Below, one piece after another: positions 26,650-34,305 of a DNA stretch of 64,000 nt; positions within the stretch are counted from its first letter, which is position 1; the number at the start of each line of letters is the position of its first letter. The stretch spans positions 1 to 64,000 of the forward strand of contig DDVC01000073.1 of assembly GCA_002345145.1 (NCBI GenBank). Reading direction: 5' to 3'. The position numbers and the translations under genes were made by a program. The notes beneath the pieces were generated by a model that saw only the letters and a list, made by a program, of their open reading frames with translations, did not search any database and was not told the origin of the DNA. Origin of the DNA: Bacteroidetes bacterium UBA2322 (GTDB taxonomy: Bacteria; Bacteroidota; Bacteroidia; Chitinophagales; UBA2359).

Positions 26650-27393
26650 ATGCGTTTTACAATTCTTTGCCTCATTTTTTGTTTGGTGAGTGTAGCCGGT
26701 TATGCTCAAACAAAGACCGAATCGGTGGTGTATTTAAAAAATGGGTCTGTTTTGCGTGGGGAATTGGTTAATCCCGAAAGTTCAGGAAAAATATCTATAA
26801 AAATTGTTGGCAATAATTTATTTGTTTTTGACCTTGCAGAGGTTGAAAAAATAACCACCGAAAGCAAATACAAGCCCAATTTTGCTCCTAAAAAAGGGTA
26901 CTCGGCTATGAACGAGGTGGGTATGCTGGTTAGTACCGGCAATGAAAGCGCCGGTTTGGTGTTGCAAACTATTCATGGTTATTCGGTAAATCCATACCTT
27001 ACAATGGGTGCCGGGGTGGGGTTACATGTTTACTACAACCTGCCTATGAGTTATTATTACTATTACACTAACAGCACTAAGGTAATACCGGTTTTTGCCA
27101 ATGTAAGTGGCGAGCTATTGCCTGCCTACCGTGTAAGCCCCTATTACTATGGAAGAGTGGGTTATGGCATAGATGCAACTGATAGAGAAGCGTTTGCAGA
27201 CAGCCGCGGCGGGCTTATGTTTGGTGTGGGTGTGGGCATGAAGGTAAAAGGAAATAACCAACTTAGCTGGATATTAGGCGTGGGTTACCAGTTTCAGAAA
27301 TACTATGCCGAGTTTCAGCAATGGGAGGGCAGCACGGTTACCAATAACTTATCTATAAGAAGATTGGCAATTACTACGGGCATAGCTTTTTAG
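26650..27393 (+). CDS. Putative outer-membrane protein, unrecognised
   Basis: A 247-residue protein from the ATG at 26650. A signal peptide (MRFTILCLIFCLVSVAGYAQ) is followed by a short strand-rich start (VVYLKNGSVLRGEL, a pattern seen in many Bacteroidota proteins with a small SH3-like or LSm-like strand pair). After that come alternating Gly/Tyr-rich strands ending LSIRRLAITTGIAF, as expected for an eight-stranded barrel. An upstream TTG at 26554 is disfavoured because it would bury the signal peptide. Function unknown. Its stop codon is only 2 nt from that of the convergent 171-aa gene. Confidence 0.7.
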   Translation: MRFTILCLIFCLVSVAGYAQTKTESVVYLKNGSVLRGELVNPESSGKISIKIVGNNLFVFDLAEVEKITTESKYKPNFAPKKGYSAMNEVGMLVSTGNESAGLVLQTIHGYSVNPYLTMGAGVGLHVYYNLPMSYYYYYTNSTKVIPVFANVSGELLPAYRVSPYYYGRVGYGIDATDREAFADSRGGLMFGVGVGMKVKGNNQLSWILGVGYQFQKYYAEFQQWEGSTVTNNLSIRRLAITTGIAF

Positions 27394-27395
27394 TT

Positions 27396-27911
27396 TTATG
27401 CTAAAATATGCGATTTTGACCCGCGCCCGTAACCAAACGGATAGGTTTTAGCCTCTGTTTTTGCTTGTTCTACTTTTTGGCTGATTTCGGCGGCAAATAG
27501 GTTCAGCTCTTCTATTACCGCTGCAATAGCTTCATCAGATTGGGTTGATTTACTGCGCAAAACATCATACAACTTGTAATAGGAGGAGTTGTTTTTTTGT
27601 GCAGCCTTACTAAGCAATGGTTTCATATTGAGCATGTCATGATGCAAAATCAGCAAGGGCGAAATTTCTTTTTTACTCTTGTCTGCATTTGCCGCTTTTT
27701 CAAACTTGGCAGCTAATTTGCCAACCTGTGTGGCAATTTTTGCAAATAGCTTTATCAGCGCTTGTGCTTCTTGCTCCTGAAACCGATGCCTGCCCGATGC
27801 CCGGCTGCGCAAACGCGAATAACCTGCCGGCGTGTAGTATTCATATAACTGTGCCGATACCTTGCTTACCACTACGCAAGGGTGATTTAAAAGATATTGT
27901 AAACTTTCCAT
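27396..27911 (-). CDS. Unrecognised 171-aa helical protein, paired with cas6
   Basis: I do not recognise this protein. It is 171 residues, predicted mostly helical and rich in Lys/Ala (ALIKLFAKIATQVGKLAAKF, ELNLFAAEISQKVEQAKTEA), with a basic arginine patch RLRSRASGRHRF near residue 33-44 and a Gly/Arg tail FGYGRGSKSHILA. No signal peptide or membrane segment. It starts 18 nt after the stop of the Cas6b-type gene on the same strand, so the two are almost certainly one transcript. A basic helical small protein beside a crRNA endonuclease could bind RNA, but no Cas11/Csm2 motif is evident. Its function is unknown. Confidence 0.6.
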   Translation of the reverse strand: MESLQYLLNHPCVVVSKVSAQLYEYYTPAGYSRLRSRASGRHRFQEQEAQALIKLFAKIATQVGKLAAKFEKAANADKSKKEISPLLILHHDMLNMKPLLSKAAQKNNSSYYKLYDVLRSKSTQSDEAIAAVIEELNLFAAEISQKVEQAKTEAKTYPFGYGRGSKSHILA

Positions 27912-27929
27912 GCAAGTATAAATTGAGGG

Positions 27930-28649
27930 TTAAAAAGTTTCGGGATTGGTGGTTTGTTCATTGGTTTTTCGGTGTTGATTAGGATAAATAGTGCCTAATC
28001 CTCGGCTTGCGCCTTTACCTATGCCAATGTGCGATGGAATAAACAGGTTTGATTTAAATGTTAAATCAAAAGTAGAAACCGGTATGCCCTTATATTTAGC
28101 TATTTTACTTTCGGTTAAATCGGTAATACTTACATCAAATCGTTTTTCTATTTGCCACCCTACACCCTTGGCAAACCAAAGTAAATGCGAAGCTAATAAT
28201 TGTTCCAAAAACTGTATGCGCTGTGCCAGCGAGTCTATGCCCAAATACTCTTTGTAATTATGTTGGTTTAAAGCCTGCCAGCTTTGCACCCTAAACGGCA
28301 TTGTGCGGTCTTTTACCTCTAAATGATACTGCTCCATTTTTAGGTGTGCAATTTTAAGCGTTATGGGTTCGCCGTGTAGTTTTATTTCCCAACTTCGTTT
28401 TGAAAAAAGGTGGTATATATTATCTACACCTTCTTGCAAACACAGTACACCGGGCTGCTGCTGCTTAAATACCTTATACTGTATAAGCGGATACCTGTAT
28501 ATAAATTTGCCATCGGGTTGGTGGTTGTGAAACATATCGTTTTCAAAACCTACTTTTTCGGCTACTGCCGCCCTAAATGCCGGAATTTCTCTCCTTGATA
28601 TATTGGGTACGCTAAATGAAACCGATAAATACCTTAATAAGTGCGACAT
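27930..28649 (-). CDS. cas6: Cas6b-type CRISPR RNA endonuclease, orphan
   Basis: A 239-residue protein. It starts with a beta strand typical of a RAMP ferredoxin fold (LLRYLSVSFSV). Next come the block EIPAFRAAVAEKVG and DMFHNHQPDGKFIYRYPLIQ (H41/H43 as possible catalytic His), which resemble the N-terminal domain of Bacteroidota Cas6b. The Gly-rich loop GIGKGASRGLGTIYP (about 209-222) is the G-loop of Cas6 proteins near the C-terminus. Cas6 cuts the CRISPR repeat RNA to release crRNAs. The ATG at 28649 is chosen because a -7 box lies at 28691-28698, downstream of the only other in-frame start (TTG at 28703). No other cas gene or CRISPR array is in the window. Confidence 0.72.
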   Translation of the reverse strand: MSHLLRYLSVSFSVPNISRREIPAFRAAVAEKVGFENDMFHNHQPDGKFIYRYPLIQYKVFKQQQPGVLCLQEGVDNIYHLFSKRSWEIKLHGEPITLKIAHLKMEQYHLEVKDRTMPFRVQSWQALNQHNYKEYLGIDSLAQRIQFLEQLLASHLLWFAKGVGWQIEKRFDVSITDLTESKIAKYKGIPVSTFDLTFKSNLFIPSHIGIGKGASRGLGTIYPNQHRKTNEQTTNPETF

Positions 28650-28690
28650 GGTTTGGAATGAATAAATAGGGTAATCACCTTTTGTTTCCA

Positions 28691-28698
28691 CAAATGTA
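28691..28698 (-). promoter_or_regulatory. Bacteroidota -7 box (TACATTTG, - strand) for the cas6 pair
   Basis: TAnnTTTG on the minus strand, 42 nt before the ATG at 28649. It fixes the start of cas6. The 307-bp gap to ruvC otherwise shows only AT-rich sequence with no repeat array. Confidence 0.5.
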
Positions 28699-28956
28699 AG
28701 CAAAGTTTGTAAAAAAACGCTACCGTCTGTTTATTTCTCTTTAAATTTTACATGGTTGTTCCTTTTAGGGTAATTGATGCGGTTGTGAGGGAGGAGTTTT
28801 TTGATGAGAGTTTAGTTTATATTTTTACTTTTCATTACTAAACACCCGCCAATAAGTAATTACAACCCAAAGCACAATAATAGGGAATACAAACCCTTTC
28901 GCATTTTGGAAATTTTATATTTTTTGGTGCAAAAAACAATAAAAAAATACACAAAC

Positions 28957-29535
28957 TTACTTCTTCAATCTATCCGGATTGTCTGCCAAAAACGATTTCC
29001 AGTCTTTTGCGCCACCGCCCGATTTACCCGAGCTGCTGCTTTTACGGATTACCGAACCCATTTGCAGGTGATGGCAAAAAGCTACGCCAAGTGCATCGGT
29101 AGCATCAAAATACTTGGGCAGCGTATCTAAATGCAGCATACTTTTAAGCATTGCCGAAACCTGCTCCTTTGAACTGCTGCCGTTACCGGTAATAGCTTGT
29201 TTTACTTTTCGGGGCGAGTACTCCGTTACGGGCAGGTTTTTGAGCATAGCGGCGGTAATGGCTACTCCCTGCGCCCTGCCTAATTTGAGCATAGATTGTA
29301 CGTTGTTGCCAAAAAAAGGAGCTTCAATAGCCATTTCATCGGGCAGGTAGGTATCAATTATAAAGGTAATTTTCTCAAAAATCCGCTTCAATTTTTGGTA
29401 ATGCCCCGCACATTTGTTCAAATGTACTACGCCAAGGCTTAATAATTGTATATTTTTGCCCTCCAGTTCTATAATGGCATAACCAAATACAGTGGTGCCG
29501 GGATCGATACCCAAAATTTTAACCGATTTGCTCAA
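28957..29535 (-). CDS. ruvC: Holliday junction resolvase RuvC
   Basis: A 192-residue endonuclease if it starts at the TTG at 29535. The catalytic first block KILGIDPGTTVFGYAIIE (Asp in GIDPG) stands close to the N-terminus as in known RuvC. The second and third acidic clusters are AIEAPFF and FDATDALGVAFCH. It resolves four-way junctions together with RuvAB. An ATG at 29643 would add 36 residues unlike any RuvC N-terminus and would overlap the divergent membrane-protein gene by 2 nt, so the TTG is preferred with some doubt. The C-terminus ends in a Gly/Ser and Lys-rich tail. Confidence 0.9.
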   Translation of the reverse strand: MSKSVKILGIDPGTTVFGYAIIELEGKNIQLLSLGVVHLNKCAGHYQKLKRIFEKITFIIDTYLPDEMAIEAPFFGNNVQSMLKLGRAQGVAITAAMLKNLPVTEYSPRKVKQAITGNGSSSKEQVSAMLKSMLHLDTLPKYFDATDALGVAFCHHLQMGSVIRKSSSSGKSGGGAKDWKSFLADNPDRLKK

Positions 29536-29641
29536 AAGTATGGTGTTAAAACGCCCAAAAAATGTGTGTAAAAAGTGATTGGTAAACACATTCAGGAGTG
29601 GTGTAGTTGATTGAGTGTATCTAATTTGTTTGTTTATCTGC

Positions 29642-30658
29642 ATGGACAAGAAAAAAATAGCCTATACGGGGGTTCTTTGGATATTTAAATTGCTTTTTAC
29701 CGTGGCAATAGGCTACTTGCTTTATATGCAAATAAGCGGAAAAACAGCAATAAGCGGATTAACCACCCTATTAAAAACGGTAAACAGCGTTCCTCAATTG
29801 CTGTATTTGCTGGCAGCCGCCTTGCTGGTATGGGTAAACTGGGGTTTAGAGGCTCTTAAATGGCAGCGGTTAATGCACCCCATAGAGCGCATGAGTTGGT
29901 TAGAAAGCCTGCGCAGCGTATTGTGCGGCGTGGCAGTATCTATGCTCACTCCCAACCGAACCGGCGAGTATGGCGGACGCATTTTAACCCTCCAAACATC
30001 GGGCAGCTTAGAAGCCATAGCTATGGCATTGGTAGGCAGTTACGCACAGCTATTAGCCAATATCAGCTTAGGTTTATCGGGCTTTGCCGCCTTTTGTTTT
30101 GTTTTTGCGCCGGTGGCAGCATTTACGTGGCTGCTGCCTGTTATGGGTATTATGGTGGTTTTGGGCGTTTTGGGGTGGTTATATGGCAGGGTAAACCGGC
30201 TGCCGGTGAGTTTAGCCCAAATTTCATGGTTACAAAAATGGCAACACCTAACACGCCCACTTGCAAATGCCAATAAAAGCGCCTTATGGGCAGTGTTGTG
30301 CTGGTCTTTTTTGCGTTATCCGGTATATGTTTTACAATTTTACCTCCTGTTAAAAGGTTTTGGCATACAGCTTAGTCTTACCAATGGCTGGATACTCATC
30401 AGCAGCATATTTTTTGTGCAAACTTTTATGCCTACCGTAGCCATAGCCGAGTTAGGCATTAAAGGCAATTTGGCTCTATACTTTATTGGGTTTGCTACAT
30501 CATTGCAGGCATCAATATTGGCAGCCGTTTTTGGGCTTTGGTTGCTCAATTTGCTGTTACCCGCACTGGCAGGCTTATTTTTTATAGTAGTATCGGGCAA
30601 TATGCGCAGCCTGTTCAGGCAATCGTCAAAATATACCCCCCTTATACCACAGAGCTAA
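29642..30658 (+). CDS. Polytopic membrane protein of the LPG-synthase TM/flippase (UPF0104) family
   Basis: A 338-residue protein from the ATG at 29642, with eight or more membrane segments. The conserved block VSMLTPNRTGEYGGRILTL and the C-terminal PTVAIAELGIKGNLALYF are typical of the flippase-like domain first seen in MprF. Members without the synthase domain are annotated as putative flippases for lipids or lipid-linked sugars. No glycosyltransferase or lipid-synthesis gene is adjacent. It is divergent from ruvC, with about 106 bp between the preferred starts. A weak stem-loop (gtgtta/taacac at 30677-30697) follows the stop. Confidence 0.8.
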   Translation: MDKKKIAYTGVLWIFKLLFTVAIGYLLYMQISGKTAISGLTTLLKTVNSVPQLLYLLAAALLVWVNWGLEALKWQRLMHPIERMSWLESLRSVLCGVAVSMLTPNRTGEYGGRILTLQTSGSLEAIAMALVGSYAQLLANISLGLSGFAAFCFVFAPVAAFTWLLPVMGIMVVLGVLGWLYGRVNRLPVSLAQISWLQKWQHLTRPLANANKSALWAVLCWSFLRYPVYVLQFYLLLKGFGIQLSLTNGWILISSIFFVQTFMPTVAIAELGIKGNLALYFIGFATSLQASILAAVFGLWLLNLLLPALAGLFFIVVSGNMRSLFRQSSKYTPLIPQS

Positions 30659-30774
30659 ACCATTAAACGGCAAATAGTGTTATCTTTTGATTAACACAAA
30701 CGCCCTTTATTGCAGGGTAGCACGGCTTACAGATAACTCATTTTACCCACCTTTTTCTACAAATTACCGCATTT

Positions 30775-32469
30775 ATGAAGTTTGAACAGTATCGCTATGA
30801 GCGACCCAACATGCCCGTTTTTCAGAAAGAGTTTGACCACTTGCTCAATGAATTTGACCATGCCGAAAGCGCCGATGAGCAAAACCTCCACATTGAAATG
30901 ATTAACCGCCTCAGAGCCGATTTTGACTCTATGGTTAACATTGCCAGCATACGCTACAGCATTGATGCCACTAACCCCGATTACGAAAAAGAACAAGAAT
31001 TTTATGACAACCAACGCCCTATTTTTGCCGGTTATGAAGCCCGATTTTACAGCGCTCTGCTAAAATCAAGGTTCCGCAAACAATTAGAACAGCGCTGGGG
31101 TAAACACCTTTTTGAAATAGCAGAGGTAAAAACCCTTACTTTTCACCCCAGTATTATTGAAGACCTCCAAAAAGAAAACCACCTCATTAGTGAGTACGAC
31201 AAACTCCGCGCCTCAGCAAAAATTAAGTTCGACGGTAAAGAGCTGAACCTCTCCGATATTGTTGCCTACGAGTTATCGCCCGACCGCCAAGTGCGCAAGC
31301 AGGCATCGGAAGCTAAATGGCAGTTTTTTGCCGATAATGCCAAAGAATTTGATGAAATTTTTGACCAGTTAGTTGCCCTGCGCCATGATATGGCTAAGCG
31401 CCTTGGCTTTAAGAACTTTGTGCAATTGGGCTATAAACGCATGTTGCGTACCGACTATAACCCCTACATGGTGGCAGATTACCGCAAACAGGTACTTGAT
31501 GTGGTAGTGCCACTGGCTGCACAACTAAGGCAACGACAAGCAAAACGCTTAGGCATAGACCATATGAAGTACTACGACCTAAACTCTGTGTTTAAATCCG
31601 GCAATCCCACACCTAAAGGCAGCCCCGATTGGATTGTGGACAACGGTGTTAAAATGTACGAAGAACTATCGCACGAAACAGCCGAATTTTTCAACTTTAT
31701 GCTCAACAGCAACCTTATGGACCTGGTGAGCAAAAAAGGTAAGGTGCCCGGAGGGTATTGTACTTATATAGAAAACTACAAAGCGCCTTTTATCTTCTCT
31801 AATTTTAACGGTACCTCGCATGATATTACCGTGCTTACGCACGAAGTAGGTCATGCTTTTCAGGTTTATATGAGCCGCGATATTGAAACACCCGAATACC
31901 GCTGGCCTACCTTTGAAGCCTGCGAAATCCACTCTATGAGCATGGAATTCCTTACCTGGCCCTGGATGCAAATGTTTTTTGGCGAGGATACCGAAAAATT
32001 CAAGTTTGAGCATCTCAGCGGCTCCGTGCTTTTCTTACCCTACGGTGTTACGGTAGATGAGTTCCAGCACTATGTATATGAAAACCCCACCGCTACTCCC
32101 GAACAACGTAATAAAGCATGGCGACAAATTGAACAAAAATACCAGCCATGGTTAGATTATGACGGCAACGCCTACCTAAACGGCGGCGGTTTGTGGCAAA
32201 AACAAGCCCATATTTACCATACTCCCTTTTACTACATAGATTACACCTTAGCACAGGTATGCGCTTTCCAGTTTTGGCAAAAATCATTGCAAAACAGAAA
32301 CAAAGCCCTTGCCGATTATATTGACCTGTGCAAAATGGGCGGCAGCAAATCGTTCCTCCAATTGGTAAATGCCGTTAACCTTCACTCCCCCTTTGAAGAA
32401 GGCACCTTAGAAAAAGTGATTCAGCCCGTTACCCACTACTTAACGGAAGTAAACGATATGGCGCTTTAG
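30775..32469 (+). CDS. pepF: M3-family oligoendopeptidase
   Basis: A 564-residue cytosolic zinc metallopeptidase. The active-site motif VLTHEVGHAF (HExxH) is near residue 358, with the third ligand Glu in FEACEIHSMSMEF about 25 residues later. GTSHDITVLTHEVGH is the typical M3 lead-in. The N-terminal 200 residues form the helical prolyl-type lobe. It cleaves short peptides in the cytosol. Its start is the ATG at 30775. It forms a single-gene unit before the two S41 proteases. Confidence 0.93.
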   Translation: MKFEQYRYERPNMPVFQKEFDHLLNEFDHAESADEQNLHIEMINRLRADFDSMVNIASIRYSIDATNPDYEKEQEFYDNQRPIFAGYEARFYSALLKSRFRKQLEQRWGKHLFEIAEVKTLTFHPSIIEDLQKENHLISEYDKLRASAKIKFDGKELNLSDIVAYELSPDRQVRKQASEAKWQFFADNAKEFDEIFDQLVALRHDMAKRLGFKNFVQLGYKRMLRTDYNPYMVADYRKQVLDVVVPLAAQLRQRQAKRLGIDHMKYYDLNSVFKSGNPTPKGSPDWIVDNGVKMYEELSHETAEFFNFMLNSNLMDLVSKKGKVPGGYCTYIENYKAPFIFSNFNGTSHDITVLTHEVGHAFQVYMSRDIETPEYRWPTFEACEIHSMSMEFLTWPWMQMFFGEDTEKFKFEHLSGSVLFLPYGVTVDEFQHYVYENPTATPEQRNKAWRQIEQKYQPWLDYDGNAYLNGGGLWQKQAHIYHTPFYYIDYTLAQVCAFQFWQKSLQNRNKALADYIDLCKMGGSKSFLQLVNAVNLHSPFEEGTLEKVIQPVTHYLTEVNDMAL

Positions 32470-32516
32470 CCGGTTGTCTGTTTTACCCAACTTGTATCTT
32501 TTGTGTTAATTTGCCT

Positions 32517-32524
32517 TAAATTTG
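32517..32524 (+). promoter_or_regulatory. Bacteroidota -7 box (TAAATTTG) for the S41 protease pair
   Basis: TAnnTTTG with the predicted start site about 75 nt before the ATG at 32600. A 10-bp hairpin begins within 10 nt of it. Confidence 0.45.
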
Positions 32525-32532
32525 CAATACTA

Positions 32533-32560
32533 TTGCCCGCTTACCGGTTTAAGCGGGCAA
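32533..32560 (+). terminator. Hairpin at the 5' end of the S41 transcript or pepF terminator
   Basis: Perfect 10-bp stem (ttgcccgctt with aagcgggcaa) around an 8-nt loop. It lies 64 nt past the pepF stop and just after the -7 box. Only a weak T stretch follows, so it may terminate pepF reads or cap the 5' end of the protease mRNA. Confidence 0.5.
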
Positions 32561-32599
32561 TTTAACCTAATTTAGCGCCCACTTCAACTTTATTCTGCC

Positions 32600-34252
32600 A
32601 TGTTTAACAAAAAACGCTTTTCGGCATTTGCCCTGCTGCTGGTTTTAGGCATTTCGGCTAACTCCTTTATCCTACACAACAACTCCTTTGAAATAGCCAA
32701 AAATTTAGAGCTGTTTGCCAATATATTTCGCGAATTAGACGGCTATTATGTAGATGAACTCTCTGCGCAAAAATTAGTGCGCAGTGGCATAGATGGCATG
32801 ATGAGTTCATTAGACCCCTACACCACTTTCATATCGGAAGAGGAAATAGGCGTTTATGATTTGCAAACCACCGGTAAATATGGCGGCATTGGCGCTACTA
32901 TCCGAAAATCGGGAGATTATGTACAAATTGCCGAACCCTATGAAGGAAGTCCGGCTGCAAAATTCGACCTCCGTCCGGGCGATAAAATCCTCAAAATTGA
33001 CGGCGTTTCGGCAAAGGGTAAATCTACCGAAGAAGTGAGCAAACAGCTAAAAGGCGAGCCCAATACACAGGTTAAAATAACCATAGAACGACCCGGTGAA
33101 CCCAAACCCATAGAAAAATTGCTCGTAAGAGAAGAAATTGTTATTAAAAATGTGCCTTATTATGGTGTACTCCCCAATACCAACATAGGTTACATTAAAC
33201 TTGCCGGTTTTACCGAAAAATGCAGCCATGAAGTGAGCGCCGCTTTACAGGAAATGAAAACCACAGGTAAAATCCAATCACTCATCTTAGACCTTCGGGA
33301 TAATCCGGGCGGACTGTTAAACGAAGCCATTGATGTAGCCAACATCTTTGTTGAAAAAGATGTAGAAATTGTTAGCACTAAAAGCCGAAAACGCGAATGG
33401 GATAAGAGTTATAAAACCCGAAAACAACCTATAGACACTCAACTTGCAGTGGTCATTCTTATTGACCGAGGCTCTGCCTCGGCTGCCGAAATTGTATCGG
33501 GCGCTATGCAAGATTTAGACCGCGCCGTAGTGCTTGGAACTCGTAGTTTTGGCAAGGGATTGGTACAAAGCACCAAAGAAATGCCCTACAATACCCGCAT
33601 AAAACTCACCACTGCTAAGTACTTCTTACCCAGTGGCAGAGGCATTCAGGCGGTGGACTACTCCGGCGGGTATAGCGATAGATTAGAAAAAGTGCCCGAT
33701 TCTTTGCGCACTGCCTTTAAAACCAAAAACAAACGCACCGTGTATGATGCCGGCGGCGTTGACCCCGATGTGAAGGTAGAAAGCCCTAAATTTGCCAATA
33801 TCACTCAAAGCCTTTACGAAAAATACTTGTTTTTTGACTATGCCAACCTCTACCGCAATAAAACCAACCAAATACCGCAACCAACAACCTTTGAATTGAC
33901 CGACCCCGATATGGAAGCTTTTTTTGCCTTCCTTACCAACAAAGATTACGATTACACCTCGCAAAGCGAAGAACTGCTTACTAATTTAAAGTCGGCCACA
34001 GAAAAAGAAAAATACTTTGCCTCGCTAAAAACCGATATTGCCCAATTGGAAAGCAGTATTAAACACGATAAACAACAAGACCTCCAAAAACATAAACCCG
34101 AAATTAAACAACTCCTTGAATACGAAATTGTATCGCGCTATTTTTATCAACGAGGGCAAATTATGGAATCATTAGAAGATGACCAAGCCCTATCCGCCGC
34201 CATCGGTATTTTGCAAAACCCAACGCAATACAATCAATTGCTGGGTAAATAA
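32600..34252 (+). CDS. S41-family C-terminal processing peptidase (copy 1)
   Basis: A 550-residue exported protease. A hydrophobic start (FSAFALLLVLGISANSFIL) acts as signal or anchor. A PDZ domain follows (about 80-170, YGGIGATIRKSGDYVQIAEP, then DKILKIDGVS). The S41 catalytic domain has the Ser in GSASAAEIVSGAMQD and the Lys in GTRSFGKGLVQST. A helical C-terminal domain of about 150 residues completes it. Ctp proteases trim C-termini of periplasmic proteins and act on cell-wall hydrolases. It is followed after 53 nt by a second S41 gene of the same layout. Confidence 0.92.
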   Translation: MFNKKRFSAFALLLVLGISANSFILHNNSFEIAKNLELFANIFRELDGYYVDELSAQKLVRSGIDGMMSSLDPYTTFISEEEIGVYDLQTTGKYGGIGATIRKSGDYVQIAEPYEGSPAAKFDLRPGDKILKIDGVSAKGKSTEEVSKQLKGEPNTQVKITIERPGEPKPIEKLLVREEIVIKNVPYYGVLPNTNIGYIKLAGFTEKCSHEVSAALQEMKTTGKIQSLILDLRDNPGGLLNEAIDVANIFVEKDVEIVSTKSRKREWDKSYKTRKQPIDTQLAVVILIDRGSASAAEIVSGAMQDLDRAVVLGTRSFGKGLVQSTKEMPYNTRIKLTTAKYFLPSGRGIQAVDYSGGYSDRLEKVPDSLRTAFKTKNKRTVYDAGGVDPDVKVESPKFANITQSLYEKYLFFDYANLYRNKTNQIPQPTTFELTDPDMEAFFAFLTNKDYDYTSQSEELLTNLKSATEKEKYFASLKTDIAQLESSIKHDKQQDLQKHKPEIKQLLEYEIVSRYFYQRGQIMESLEDDQALSAAIGILQNPTQYNQLLGK

Positions 34253-34305
34253 TTTACCCTTACAACCACTTCATTACAATACACCTTTAAGCCAAAAGGC
34301 ATACT

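Noticed and set aside
28820..28910. Hydrophobic peptide-coding stretch on the - strand between cas6 and ruvC
   Set aside because: No start codon in frame and a stop just upstream; at most a gene remnant.
28650..28956. Search for a CRISPR array beside cas6
   Set aside because: No direct repeats with regular spacing were seen here or anywhere else in the window.
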